64,000 nucleotides of DNA. Source: Kitasatospora sp. GAS204B. Its GTDB lineage: Bacteria > Actinomycetota > Actinomycetes > Streptomycetales > Streptomycetaceae. The position numbers and the translations under genes were made by a program. Shown here in pieces: positions 37,851 through 47,051 of this stretch. A model generated the notes under the pieces. The model was not told the DNA's origin. It worked only from the letters and a program-made list of their open reading frames with translations, and did no database searches. How positions within the stretch are numbered: position 1 is the stretch's first letter; every line of letters starts with the position of its first letter. Where the stretch lies: positions 1 through 64,000 of the forward strand of contig NZ_JARZAG010000020.1 of the NCBI RefSeq assembly GCF_029892155.1, read 5' to 3'.

Positions 37851-39047
37851 ATGACCGCAGGACCCGAAGCCGCCGAGCCGGCGCCCACCGCCGCCGACCC
37901 CGTGGTGCGGCGGATGGTGCCGCGCAGCCGGCAGGAGCCGCACCGCACCGCCACCTCGCTGGAGCTCTTCTTCGACCTCTGCTTCGTGGTCGCGGTCGCC
38001 CAGGCCGGGCGGCAGTTGGCGACCGCGCTCGGCGAGGGGCACCTGCGCGTCGCACTGGTCGGCTACCTGTTCGCCTTCTTCGCCGTCTGGTGGGCCTGGA
38101 TGAACTTCACCTGGTTCGCCTCCGCCTACGACTGCGACGACGTGCCGTACCGGATCGCCACCCTGGTGCAGATCACCGGCGCGCTGATCTTTGCGGCAGG
38201 GATCCCGCGGCTCTTCCTGGACCGCGACTTCACCCTCGGCGTGCTCGGCTACGTGGTGATGCGGCTGGCGCTGGTCTCCCAGTGGCTGCGGGCCGCGCGC
38301 GGGGAGAGCGGCGCGGCCCGCTCGATGGCGCTCGCCTACGCGGGCGGCGTCGCGCTGGTGCAGGTCGGCTGGGTGCTGGTGCTGCTGCTGCCGAACTCGG
38401 TGATCCCCTGGGTGATGCCGCTGGGTGTGATCGCCGAACTGTCGGTGCCGGCCATCGCCGAGCGGCGGGCCCAGAGCCCCTGGCACCCGCACCACATCGC
38501 CGAGCGGTACGGGCTGTTCACCCTGATCGTGCTCGGTGAGACGGTGTCGGCCGCCACCGTCGCGATGCAGGTCGCGGTGGACGAGCACGAGGCGCTGGGC
38601 GAGCTGATCCCGATCGCGATCGGCGGCCTGCTGCTCTGCTTCGCGGCCTGGTGGATCTACTTCGCCGCGCCGATCCACCAGCACCTGCGGTCGAACCGGC
38701 AGGCCTTCCTCTGGGGATACGGCCACTATCTGATCTTCGGATCGGCGGCCGCGATCGGTGCCGGCTGCGAGGTCGCCGTCGAGTACGCGGTCGGCAAGGC
38801 GCACATCTCGGCCGCCGCGGCGACCGCTGCCGTCACCGTGCCGGCCGCGCTCTACCTGATCACCGTCTGGGCGCTGCACTCGCGGCACAGCAAGACCGGC
38901 GCCGCGCAGTGGGTGCTGCCGGTGGCCGCGGCTGCGGTGCTGGCCTGCACCGCGCTCGGCCGGTCGGGGGTGCTCGCGGCCGGGCTGGTCGCGACGGCGG
39001 CGGTGGCGGTGGGGGTGTGGCTGCACAGCCGGGAGCTGCCGGCCTGA
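37851..39047 (+). CDS. Low temperature requirement protein A family membrane protein
   Basis: 398 residues with ten or more helices. It has the LtrA opening TATSLELFFDLCFVVAVAQAG, then FFAVWWAWMNFTWFAS, HIAERYGLFTLIVLGETVSA and WWIYFAAPIHQHL, all family hallmarks. LtrA was first linked to cold growth in Listeria; the biochemical role is unknown. The stop codon lies in the first unit of a 13-bp tandem repeat. Confidence 0.92.
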   Translation: MTAGPEAAEPAPTAADPVVRRMVPRSRQEPHRTATSLELFFDLCFVVAVAQAGRQLATALGEGHLRVALVGYLFAFFAVWWAWMNFTWFASAYDCDDVPYRIATLVQITGALIFAAGIPRLFLDRDFTLGVLGYVVMRLALVSQWLRAARGESGAARSMALAYAGGVALVQVGWVLVLLLPNSVIPWVMPLGVIAELSVPAIAERRAQSPWHPHHIAERYGLFTLIVLGETVSAATVAMQVAVDEHEALGELIPIAIGGLLLCFAAWWIYFAAPIHQHLRSNRQAFLWGYGHYLIFGSAAAIGAGCEVAVEYAVGKAHISAAAATAAVTVPAALYLITVWALHSRHSKTGAAQWVLPVAAAAVLACTALGRSGVLAAGLVATAAVAVGVWLHSRELPA

Positions 39048-39108
39048 GTTGCCGGTCTGAGTTGCCGTCCTGAGTTGTCGTCCTGAGTTGTCGTCCTGAG
39101 CCGTGTTG
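39044..39108. repeat. 13-bp tandem repeat overlapping the ltrA stop
   Basis: CTGAGTTGCCGTC-type units repeat four times (39044, 39057, 39070, 39083) with a partial fifth. The TGA that ends LtrA is inside the first unit, and every unit carries a TGA. Confidence 0.85.
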
Positions 39109-39164
39109 TCGGTGGCGCCTGCGAGGATGGTTCGCCCGCTCTGTCCACGCTCTGAGGATCCCCG

Positions 39165-39812
39165 GTGTCACTCGCCTCGCTCGCCGACCAGCCCTACGCC
39201 CACCTGCTCCAGCCGCACCCCGGCCCGCTGCGCCGCGACGAGCGCTACGACACCGCGCACTTCGAGGGCCTGGCGCTCGACGGCGTCCAGGCGGGCGGCA
39301 CCCTCTTCCTGGAGTGCGCGTTCACCGACGTCTCGTTGACCGAGGTACGGCTGCGCCAGGCCCGGTTCAACGAGGCCTGGTTGGAGCGCTGCCGGCTGGT
39401 GGCCTGCGAGCTGGTGGAGAGCGAGTGGCAGGACGTCACCGCGCAGGGCGGGCTGTTCGCGGGGGTGTCGGCGTACGGCGCGCAGCTGCGCCGCCTGACG
39501 GTGCGTCAGTGCAAGCTGGAATCGGTCAACCTGCGTGGCGCGGTGCTGCGCGACGTGGTCTTTGAGGACTGCCAGCTGCGTGACGTGGACTTCGGCGGCG
39601 CGAAGTTGACCGGGGTGAGCTTCCCCGGCAGCTCGCTGGAGGAGGTCAGGTTCGCCGGTGCCACGCTGGCCAGGACCGACCTGCGCGGTGCGAGCCGGCT
39701 GGTGCTGCCGGACGGCCACGAGGGGCTGCGCGGCGCGCTGATCTCCTCTGCCCAGCTGATCGAGCTGGCCCCGCAGTTCGCCCAGGCGCTGGGGGTGCAG
39801 GTGCGCGACTAG
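39165..39812 (+). CDS. Pentapeptide-repeat protein
   Basis: 215 residues from GTG 39165 with TGAGGATC upstream. Between ~45 and ~175 the sequence follows the A(D/N)LXX quadrilateral-helix pattern: TEVRLRQARFNEAWLERCRL, LRRLTVRQCKLESVNLRGA, VVFEDCQLRDVDFGGAKL, VRFAGATLARTDLRGAS. Such proteins can mimic DNA and protect gyrase or act in other roles; nothing here decides. It is convergent with the lipoprotein gene at 39853. Confidence 0.9.
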   Translation: MSLASLADQPYAHLLQPHPGPLRRDERYDTAHFEGLALDGVQAGGTLFLECAFTDVSLTEVRLRQARFNEAWLERCRLVACELVESEWQDVTAQGGLFAGVSAYGAQLRRLTVRQCKLESVNLRGAVLRDVVFEDCQLRDVDFGGAKLTGVSFPGSSLEEVRFAGATLARTDLRGASRLVLPDGHEGLRGALISSAQLIELAPQFAQALGVQVRD

Positions 39813-39852
39813 GCCGACCAGTGCCGTCCTCCGTACCCGATCCGGCGAAGTG

Positions 39853-40830
39853 TCAGCTGCCCAGGGCCGCTGTCGCCGCCTGTACCTCGGTCGCCAGCGC
39901 CGTCCTGACCTTGGCCATGGCGGCGGCGTTCTCGTCGATCGCCCGCTGCTGGTAGGCGTAGTCGACCGTGTACCAGACGCCGACCACGTTCTCCTGATGC
40001 CGGCAGGCGCCGTCCGCCGTGGCCACCTGGAGCTCGTGCGGTGTGGGCGCGGCGGTGGTCGCCCACGCCGGGTCGCCCATCGCCGCGAGCGGATCGGCGT
40101 AGCTGAAGCCGGCCGTCTTCATGCACTGCGACCACCGGGCGAACACCGCCTGGGTGCGGGCGTCGTCCCGCGCCGACTGCAGCGTGCTGAGGTTGAGGTC
40201 GGAGGCGAACTGCGGGTCGCCGACCAGGCCTTCGGCCGAGCCGGTCAGCTGCTTGCCGGCCTCCCCGATGCAGCCGCGGTCCGGCACCTGCTGCCCGTTG
40301 ACGGTCTGCCCGCCGGACCCGAACCGCTGCTTCGGGTCGGACGTTCCCCGCTCGGCCGTGGCCATCTGCGTGCTCATCGGCGGCTCCGCCGGCGGTTTGG
40401 TGGCGGGCTGGCCGCCGCCTTCGGGGTGGTAGCCCCAGGTGGCCAGCAGTGCGGTGCTCTGCCGCCCGTAGCGGCCGTCGATCCGGGTGGCGGGAGCGTC
40501 GCTGTCGCGGCCCGGGAGAACGGGTGCCGGCGGGGTGTAGCTGAATCCGAAACGCGTCATGCAGTCCGAGATGAGCCGAGCTTGTGCCTTCTCGACCGTG
40601 AGCAACTGCGCCGGGTTGAGCAGGTAGCCGTCGAGGGGCAGTGGCTTGTCGTTCGCCGAGTCGAGCACGGGTGTCGCCGGCAGCGAAGGGGGCGCCTCGG
40701 TGCTGGTCGGGGCCTCGGAGGCGTGGACCGAGGAGGCATGGTTCGAGTCGGCGACGGCACTCGCGCAGCCGGCGAGCAGCAGCGGCAGCGCGAGCAGGAG
40801 GGCGGCGGAACGACGCGAGCGGCTGGACAC
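39853..40830 (-). CDS. Actinobacterial lipoprotein of unknown function
   Basis: 325 residues. Signal peptide with lipobox LLLAGC. The mature part has two similar Cys-containing stretches, ISDCMTRFGFSYTPP (~88-102) and WSQCMKTAGFSYADP (~234-248), and two further cysteines (RGCIGEAG, GACRHQEN), suggesting disulfides. The C-terminal helix is Ala-rich. I do not recognise a functional family; similar secreted proteins are common and uncharacterised in Streptomyces. It lies 115 bp downstream of the I36-like gene beyond a 20-bp-stem terminator. Confidence 0.8.
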   Translation of the reverse strand: MSSRSRRSAALLLALPLLLAGCASAVADSNHASSVHASEAPTSTEAPPSLPATPVLDSANDKPLPLDGYLLNPAQLLTVEKAQARLISDCMTRFGFSYTPPAPVLPGRDSDAPATRIDGRYGRQSTALLATWGYHPEGGGQPATKPPAEPPMSTQMATAERGTSDPKQRFGSGGQTVNGQQVPDRGCIGEAGKQLTGSAEGLVGDPQFASDLNLSTLQSARDDARTQAVFARWSQCMKTAGFSYADPLAAMGDPAWATTAAPTPHELQVATADGACRHQENVVGVWYTVDYAYQQRAIDENAAAMAKVRTALATEVQAATAALGS

Positions 40831-40877
40831 AGGTGTGTGGTCTCTCTCGGATCGGCGGCACGGGCGGTCTGGACGCG

Positions 40878-40923
40878 ACCCGGTGGTCTCCGGCCCGATC
40901 GCGCGGGCCGGAGACCACCGGGT
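40878..40923. terminator. 20-bp perfect-stem terminator
   Basis: Arms 40878-40897 and 40904-40923 (ACCCGGTGGTCTCCGGCCCG and its complement) around ATCGCG. It ends the minus-strand I36-like gene. Confidence 0.9.
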
Positions 40924-40945
40924 GTCAGGAGCCGTCAGGCAGGGC

Positions 40946-41374
40946 TCAGTTGAAGAAGCCCGCCGCGTCGTTGTTCTTCAGCGTGGTGTTCAGGTCGACG
41001 GTCTGCCAGGCCGGGATGGGCTGGCAGGCGTAGCTGCAGTTCTCGTAGCCGCTGTTGTAGTACACGGTGAAGGTGCCGCTGTACCAGCTGTCGACCGCCG
41101 CGGCGTGGTTCTTCACCAGCGTGCCGGCACCGGAGCTGCCGTTGTGGCCGGCGACGAACTTGGTGTTGGTGCCGTAGTCCGAGATGTTGCCGGTCTGCTC
41201 GAAGTACGCGCCGTAGCCGTAGTTGCTGGAGTTGTAGTAGAGGCAGACCATGGCCTGCGAGCTGTTGCAGTCGTACTGGATGGTGCTCGCCGAAGCCGTT
41301 CCGGCCGTCGCCAGGGCCCCGGTCGCGACGGTACCGGCAAGGGCGGCTGCGGCAAGAAGCTTGCGGATGCGCAT
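40946..41374 (-). CDS. Secreted peptidase-inhibitor family I36-like protein
   Basis: 142 residues from ATG 41374 with GAGGAG upstream. A signal peptide (MRIRKLLAAAALAG, cleavage near ASAS) and a small Cys-containing beta-rich mature domain (YDCNSSQAMVCLYYNSSNYG, NSGYENCSYACQP) fit the I36/SMPI-like crystallin-fold family of Streptomyces metalloprotease inhibitors and related secreted proteins. Inhibitory activity is inferred only. The final ~60 residues are Asn/Tyr-rich. Confidence 0.75.
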   Translation of the reverse strand: MRIRKLLAAAALAGTVATGALATAGTASASTIQYDCNSSQAMVCLYYNSSNYGYGAYFEQTGNISDYGTNTKFVAGHNGSSGAGTLVKNHAAAVDSWYSGTFTVYYNSGYENCSYACQPIPAWQTVDLNTTLKNNDAAGFFN

Positions 41375-41631
41375 GTCGTCTCCTCGTTCCACGTCACCGG
41401 CGTCTCCGGCGGCGTGTGCCCCATCGTGGTGATGGCCCGTAGCGCGGCGGTCGCTTCGGCGTAGCGCGGGCGGAGGCGCTCCCCGCTGTGACGGCGCCCT
41501 TGATCGCCGATCCGAAGCGGCCCGCAGTTCATCCGCCCGACGCTCGCTGACCCTTGAGCGAACAGTCCGACAAGCCTTGGTACCAGGCTCTAGCGCCTGC
41601 CGTCCGGCTGGGCCACGATGTGCGCGGCCCA

Positions 41632-41647
41632 CGTTGTATGTACAACG
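41632..41647. promoter_or_regulatory. Inverted repeat upstream of phospholipase C
   Basis: CGTTGTA-TG-TACAACG, perfect 7-bp arms with a 2-nt spacer, about 115 bp before the phospholipase ATG, typical in size for a TetR/GntR operator. The gap 41375-41760 otherwise holds no gene I can support. Confidence 0.5.
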
Positions 41648-41760
41648 CGGTACTGACGGCATGGACAGCACAACGTGCGGACAGGGCCTTTGGCTTCCGG
41701 CAGTCGCCGGAGTGCCGGCAGCCGCCAGCAGCGGCGCGACCGAAGGGTTTGGCGATCCGG

Positions 41761-43842
41761 ATGACAGAGCTGAGTCGCAGGACGTTCATGGCCACCTCGG
41801 CCGGCGCGGCGGCGGGCGTCGCGGTGGCCGGGACGGTCGGCGCCGCGGCCGCGCCGGCCGCGACCGCCGCGGGTGCCGTCAAGGCGGCGAGCACCGCACA
41901 GCTCACCAGCACGGGCACCATCACCGACGCGCAGCACATCGTGATCCTGATGCAGGAGAACCGCAGCTTCGACCACTACTTCGGCACCCTGCAGGGCGTG
42001 CGCGGTTTCGCCGACCGCAGCGCGATCCAGATCGCCGGCGGCTACAGCGTCTTCAACCAGCCGAACAGCGCCAGCGCCCGCCAGTACCCCTGGGCCTTCA
42101 ACCCGGCCAACACCGGGGCCGGTTCGAGCGCGGAGACCACCGCGCAGTGCAACGGCGACCTCTCGCACGCCTGGTCCGACCAGCACAAGGCGTGGAACAC
42201 CGGCAAGATGGACTCCTGGGTGTCCGCCAAGGGCACCGTCCGCACGCTGGGCTACCTGCAGCGCTCGGACATCCCGTTCCACTACGCGCTGGCCGACAAC
42301 TGGACGGTCTGCGACGCCTACCACTGCTCGGTGTTGAGCGCGACGGGCCCGAACCGCACGTACCACTGGTCCGGCATGATCGACCCGAGCGGCACCGCGG
42401 GCGGCCCGGCCTACGACGGCGGCGACGAGTCCGGCCTGAGCTGGCAGACCTACGCCGAGGCGCTGGAGAACGCGGGCGTCAGCTGGAAGGTCTACCAGAA
42501 CGCGAGCGACAACTTCGGCGACAACGCGCTCGCCTACTTCAGCCAGTTCGCGAACGCCTCGGCGGGCAGCGACCTGGCGGTCAAGGGCATGGGCTCGGTG
42601 CCGAAGGTCACCGGCCGCACCCCCGACGACATCGCCGCCGCGATCCAGGCCGACGTGCTGGCCGGCACGCTGCCCCAGGTCTCCTGGATCGTCGCCGACC
42701 AGCAGTCCTCGGAGCACCCGTACGCCACCCCCGAGGACGGCGCGCACTTCGTGCACATGGTGATGGACGCACTGAACGCGGACTCCAACGTCTTCAACTC
42801 GACCATCCTGCTGATCAACTACGACGAGAACGACGGCTTCTTCGACCACGTTCCGCCGCCGGTCGCGCCCGCCGGCACCGCGGGCGAGTTCTACGGCTCG
42901 ACCAACATCGGCATGGGCTTCCGGGTCCCACTGCTCGCCATCTCGCCCTGGAGCCGCGGTGGTTGGGTCAACTCCGAGGTCTTCGACCACACCTCGGTGC
43001 TGCGCTTCCTGGAGGTCTGGACGGCCGCCCAGGGCACGCCCGCCCAGTGCGTGAACATCAGCGACTGGCGGCGCGGCGTCAGCGGTGACCTCACCAGCAT
43101 CTTCGACTTCACCAACCCGGTGTACGGGATGCCCTCGCTGCCCTCCACCTCGCAGACCATCGGCCTGAGCACCTGCGGCCCGCTCGGCAACCCCGCGCCG
43201 ACCAACAACGCGCTGCCCGCCCAGGAGTCGGGCACCCGCCCGGCCCGCGCGCTGCCCTACCAGCCGAACGCCAACCTGGACCACCTGGAGCTGGACTCGT
43301 CGTCGACGATGAAGGTCTGGCTGAAGATGGACAACGGCGGCTCGCGGACCACCCACTTCGCCGCCTACGCCAACGCCCACCGCAGCGGCGGCCCGTGGCA
43401 GTACACGATCGCCCCCGGCAACAGCACCAGCGACTTCTTCAACTGCGGCAGCGGCTACGGCAACGGCGCCTACGACCTGAGCGTGATCGGCCCCAACCGC
43501 TTCCTGCGCCGCTTCCAGGGCGACAGCACCAAGGCGGGCAAGAGCCTGCTGGTGACCGCCTCCTACGCCACCGCCCCCGACACCGGCCAGCTCGCGCTCT
43601 GGTTCAAGCTGGCCAACAACGGCACCGCCCCGGCAACCTTCACCATCACCTCGAACCACTACCGCACGGACGGCCCGTGGACCTACACGGTCGCGGCCGG
43701 GCAGAGCGCGAGCGACTACTTCAACGCGGTCGCGAACACCAACGGCTGGTACGACTTCACGGTGACGGTCAACACCGACGCCACCTTCTCGCAGCGCTTC
43801 ACCGGCCACCTGGAGACGGGCGCGGCGAGCGTCACCGGCTGA
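41761..43842 (+). CDS. Tat-secreted phosphocholine-specific phospholipase C
   Basis: 693 residues from ATG 41761. The Tat signal is SRRTFMATSAG. The phosphoesterase domain (~55-500) opens with VILMQENRSFDHYFGTL and contains WTVCDAYHCSVLSATGPNR, INYDENDGFFDHVPPP and VPLLAISPWSRGGWVNSEVFDHTSVLRFLE, all diagnostic for the bacterial phospholipase C/acid-phosphatase superfamily. Two C-terminal beta domains follow (~555-685), each with a DNGGSRTTHFAAYA- or NNGTAPATFTITS-like start. It is secreted and cleaves phospholipids to diacylglycerol and phospho-alcohol. The longer upstream frame does not look coding. Confidence 0.94.
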   Translation: MTELSRRTFMATSAGAAAGVAVAGTVGAAAAPAATAAGAVKAASTAQLTSTGTITDAQHIVILMQENRSFDHYFGTLQGVRGFADRSAIQIAGGYSVFNQPNSASARQYPWAFNPANTGAGSSAETTAQCNGDLSHAWSDQHKAWNTGKMDSWVSAKGTVRTLGYLQRSDIPFHYALADNWTVCDAYHCSVLSATGPNRTYHWSGMIDPSGTAGGPAYDGGDESGLSWQTYAEALENAGVSWKVYQNASDNFGDNALAYFSQFANASAGSDLAVKGMGSVPKVTGRTPDDIAAAIQADVLAGTLPQVSWIVADQQSSEHPYATPEDGAHFVHMVMDALNADSNVFNSTILLINYDENDGFFDHVPPPVAPAGTAGEFYGSTNIGMGFRVPLLAISPWSRGGWVNSEVFDHTSVLRFLEVWTAAQGTPAQCVNISDWRRGVSGDLTSIFDFTNPVYGMPSLPSTSQTIGLSTCGPLGNPAPTNNALPAQESGTRPARALPYQPNANLDHLELDSSSTMKVWLKMDNGGSRTTHFAAYANAHRSGGPWQYTIAPGNSTSDFFNCGSGYGNGAYDLSVIGPNRFLRRFQGDSTKAGKSLLVTASYATAPDTGQLALWFKLANNGTAPATFTITSNHYRTDGPWTYTVAAGQSASDYFNAVANTNGWYDFTVTVNTDATFSQRFTGHLETGAASVTG

Positions 43843-43865
43843 CCGAACGCGGACGCGACAACACC

Positions 43866-43909
43866 AGGGCGGCCGTTCAGCCCGGAGCTCCGGAGCGAAC
43901 GGCCGCCCT
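43866..43909. terminator. Terminator after phospholipase C
   Basis: AGGGCGGCCGTTC / GAACGGCCGCCCT, 13-bp perfect arms with an inner CGGAGCTCCG palindrome. The rest of 43843-44179 is the leader/promoter region of the DUF2142 gene; CATAAGAT near 44016 is a possible -10-like element. Confidence 0.85.
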
Positions 43910-44179
43910 GACGATCCACTGCGCACGGAGCGGAGTCGTCCGGTCACTCGGTGACGGGAATCGTGCCGCCCTGCCGACGCGGGGGTATCTCGTACGGAGA
44001 CCCCCCGGGCAAGCCATAAGATGCGTCGGAGACACTAGCTCGCCAGAGGACAATCCCGGTCCGGGTTCTGGGGGGCGACGTTCGCACCGTACAGTCATCC
44101 GATGGTGTTGCGCCTCTGTCGGTGCCGTCATGTCCCGAGTCAGATATCGCCGCGCGCAAGGTATGAGGGCTGCTACAGG

Positions 44180-45769
44180 ATGACAGAGATTTTCAAGCGG
44201 CTGGGTGCTGGCCTCGTGCGCACCCCCAGGCGCCTCTGGGGAGTCGCCTTCATCGTGTTCTTCGCCCTGGCAGGCGCCTGGTCGATGGCCACCCCGATGA
44301 TCGCCTCGCCGGACGAGCCCGCGCACATCGTGCGGGCGGCGGCGGTGGTCCGGGGCCAGTTCAACGGTCCCGAGGTCTTCCAGTGGCAGAAGGTCCACAA
44401 CGTCGAGACGGCCAACTCGGAGACCGGGGCCCAGCTGCCGCAGTGGTACGCCGGTCTGCGCGACCTGAACCAGTGCTACGAACAGCTTCCCTGGAGGTCG
44501 GCGGCCTGCGCGCCGCCGGTCGGCAACTCGGAGAAGACCGTCCAGGTCAGCACCGCGGCCGGACGCTACAACCCGATGTACTACCTGGCCGTGGGCTGGC
44601 CGAGCCTCTTCTCCTCCGGCGACAGCACGATCTACCTGATGCGGCTGGCCTCCGCCGCCTTCAACGCCGCGCTGCTGGCGAGCGCGGTGGTCACGGCCGC
44701 GGAATGGCGCCGAAGGTCGCTCGTCATGCTCGGGTTGGTCACGGCAGCCGTGCCGATGACGCTCTTCCTCAGCGGTGTGGTCAACCCGAACGGCGTCGAG
44801 GCCACGTCCAGCGTGCTGGTGTGGGTCGGCATGCTCTCCCTGCTGATGAGCCCCGACCGGGCGCTGCTCAAGCGGCGACTCCTGCGGGTCGCCGTCGCAG
44901 GCGCGATCCTGGTCAACGTCAGACCGTTGGGCATGGGCTGGCTCGGCGTGGCGCTGGTCACCTCGGCGCTGGTCGCCGAGCGCGGGGCGATCAGGCAGCT
45001 GCTGCGCGAGCGGGCAGCCTGGCTCACAGGCGGAGCGCTGGTGGTGGCGTCGGCCCTCGGCATGGTCTGGGCACAGACCCACCCGGACCACAGCTACCTG
45101 AGTGTCGTCCAGCACTACGGGCCGATGGCCGCCGCCAAGGTGGTGATCGACAGCACCCCCGGCTACACCGACCAGATGATCAACGACTTCGGCTGGCTGG
45201 ACGCCTCCGGGCCGGCGGTCACCCTCTGGTTCTGGATCGCCATCGCGGTCCTGCTCTCGCTCCTCGCGCTCTGCTTCGGCAAGCTGCGCGAGTCGGTGGG
45301 CCTGCTGGGGATCTACGCCGGCATCATCATGATCCCGGTGGCCGCGCAGGTCATGGAGATCAACTCGGTCGGACTGATCTGGCAGGGCCGGTACACCCTG
45401 GCCGTCGCGGCCGGGCTCCCGATCCTGGCCGCGATGACGTGCGCGAAGCGGGCACCGGAGAGCAGCCTTCCGTGGCGCCGGCTGGCCATCATCTGCGGCA
45501 CGGTGCTGACCGGCATCAACCTGCTCGCCTTCTTCTGGGTGCTGCGGCGCTACGTGGTGGGAAGCGGCCGGAGCCTGCTGACTCACTCGGCCGCCTGGAA
45601 CCCGCCGGGCACCTGGATGCTCTGGTTCGTGCTGTACGCGCTGGCGCTGGGCGCAGAGCTGGTCATACTGATGGTGCCCGAGCGCAAGGTCGGGGACGGC
45701 GCCCACGCCGAGAGCGAGGCGGAGCCCGGCGGCCGCACCCACGCGCGGCGGTTCCTGGTACGCAACTAG
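44180..45769 (+). CDS. DUF2142-type polytopic membrane protein
   Basis: 529 residues from ATG 44180. Helix 1 (~20-40) is followed by MIASPDEPAHIVRAAAVVRG, the acidic first-loop motif typical of DUF2142/GT-C-like proteins, and an outer segment with two Cys. About twelve further helices include FLSGVVNPNGVEATSSVLVW, QVMEINSVGLIWQGRYTL and a last helix before a charged tail. Proteins of this kind are linked to polyprenol-dependent glycosyl transfer in surface polysaccharide synthesis. Catalysis is inferred. It stands alone between two terminators. Confidence 0.85.
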   Translation: MTEIFKRLGAGLVRTPRRLWGVAFIVFFALAGAWSMATPMIASPDEPAHIVRAAAVVRGQFNGPEVFQWQKVHNVETANSETGAQLPQWYAGLRDLNQCYEQLPWRSAACAPPVGNSEKTVQVSTAAGRYNPMYYLAVGWPSLFSSGDSTIYLMRLASAAFNAALLASAVVTAAEWRRRSLVMLGLVTAAVPMTLFLSGVVNPNGVEATSSVLVWVGMLSLLMSPDRALLKRRLLRVAVAGAILVNVRPLGMGWLGVALVTSALVAERGAIRQLLRERAAWLTGGALVVASALGMVWAQTHPDHSYLSVVQHYGPMAAAKVVIDSTPGYTDQMINDFGWLDASGPAVTLWFWIAIAVLLSLLALCFGKLRESVGLLGIYAGIIMIPVAAQVMEINSVGLIWQGRYTLAVAAGLPILAAMTCAKRAPESSLPWRRLAIICGTVLTGINLLAFFWVLRRYVVGSGRSLLTHSAAWNPPGTWMLWFVLYALALGAELVILMVPERKVGDGAHAESEAEPGGRTHARRFLVRN

Positions 45770-45790
45770 CACCGAGTCGGCGCACTCCGA

Positions 45791-45822
45791 GCAGCCCCCG
45801 CTCTCCTGAGAGCGGGGGCTGC
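45791..45822. terminator. Terminator after DUF2142 gene
   Basis: Perfect 14-bp arms GCAGCCCCCGCTCT / AGAGCGGGGGCTGC with a CCTG loop. Confidence 0.9.
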
Positions 45823-45994
45823 GGCGTGCTCGCCGCCTTGCCCGGATCCTGGCGCGGAGGAGTTCGGGGGCTCCTCGGACATGCCCCGCTGAAGTGCCGC
45901 CACCGCTGCGGCGGGCGGCGCGACCCCGGCGATACGTCGATGACGGAGGATCAGCTCGGCACTCACCTCACCTACCTCTCGCGCGAGGAGCACC

Positions 45995-46981
45995 ATGGAC
46001 ACGAGCCGGTTCATCCGCCGAATAGCCGCCGGGGCGGCGACGATCCTGACGGCTGGTCTGCTGTCCTTCACCGGCCTGTCGGCCGCATCCGCCGCTGCGC
46101 CCACCGGAGCGGGCGTGGCCGCGCTCGCGGCGGCCAATGTGGGCAAGAGCGCCGGCACCTGCGCCAACACGCCGACCACCAACACCCTTGGGGGCGCCCA
46201 GTTCGAGACCAGCTGCAGCGGCGGCGGCTCGGGCGGGCCCGAGTACTGGTGCGCGGACTTCGCGCAGTGGGTCTGGGCGAACAGCGGGTACTCGACCGTC
46301 GGCCTGAACGCCGGGGCCGCGAGCTTCCAGCAGTACGGTCAGCAGAACGGCAGCCAGCACACCGACACCGCCTACCGTCCGCAGCTGGGCGACGCGATCG
46401 AGTACGCCAGCACCAAGGACTCCGCGATCCACCACGTGGGCCTGGTGACCGCGCTCAACGCCGACGGTTCCGTCACCACCGCCAACGGTGACTGGAACGG
46501 TGACCCGAGCACCACCACCATGGCGGCCTGGGCGGTCAGTTCCCAGGTGGTCTCGATCACCATCCCCGCGAGTGCGCTGGCCGTGGGCAGCGAGCCCAGC
46601 AGTGTGGACCCGGCCGACGGCTACTACATCGCGGGCTACACCACACCGGTGGTCGCGAGCAGCAACCCGTACACGCCCACCGCCGCCTGCGGCACCGGTT
46701 TCAGCGTCATCGACGCGCACAGCCTGGGCGGGGCGAAGGTCTACCTGCTCTACAACGGCTCGACGCAGCAGAACTGCGTGACCACGATGGTGAACACCCC
46801 GACCGGTCCGGTGCCGCTCAACGCCACGCTCAGTGTCCAGGGCGGGGCGAGCGCGAGCGATCCGGGCACCTACACCTACTACGCCGGGCCCGTGAAGCTG
46901 GCCGCCCCGGCCGCCTGCGTCATGTGGGGCGGCAGCTACCAGGGCACCACCTGGACCAGCGGGTGGAGCCACTGCGGATAG
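45995..46981 (+). CDS. Secreted CHAP-domain protein
   Basis: 328 residues from ATG 45995. Signal peptide (MDTSRFIRRIAAG, cleavage near SAASA). The CHAP domain (~40-190) shows GGPEYWCADFAQWVWANSG (nucleophile Cys), HHVGLVTALNADGSV (His) and TTANGDWNG, the family's Cys-His-Asn set. CHAP proteins cut peptidoglycan cross-bridges or stem peptides, so it may be a cell-wall amidase. A C-terminal extension (~215-328) with four Cys and beta-rich sequence is of unknown type. Confidence 0.88.
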   Translation: MDTSRFIRRIAAGAATILTAGLLSFTGLSAASAAAPTGAGVAALAAANVGKSAGTCANTPTTNTLGGAQFETSCSGGGSGGPEYWCADFAQWVWANSGYSTVGLNAGAASFQQYGQQNGSQHTDTAYRPQLGDAIEYASTKDSAIHHVGLVTALNADGSVTTANGDWNGDPSTTTMAAWAVSSQVVSITIPASALAVGSEPSSVDPADGYYIAGYTTPVVASSNPYTPTAACGTGFSVIDAHSLGGAKVYLLYNGSTQQNCVTTMVNTPTGPVPLNATLSVQGGASASDPGTYTYYAGPVKLAAPAACVMWGGSYQGTTWTSGWSHCG

Positions 46982-47021
46982 ACCCTGCCTGGCCGAACGT
47001 GCCACGGAAACCCGTCGAGCT

Positions 47022-47051
47022 CCGGCCCGGCCGCGCCTGCGGCCGGGCCGG
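47022..47051. terminator. Terminator after CHAP gene
   Basis: CCGGCCCGGCCGC / GCGGCCGGGCCGG with a 4-nt loop. The remaining 46982-47320 is the upstream region of the SARP gene; TTGACTGGAATTGATTGATC near 47184 is the only promoter-like stretch I see. Confidence 0.85.

Noticed and set aside
41526..41536. PHO box (GTTCATCCGCC) upstream of the phospholipase gene
   Set aside because: Only one unit matches; the second direct-repeat unit needed for PhoP binding is absent.
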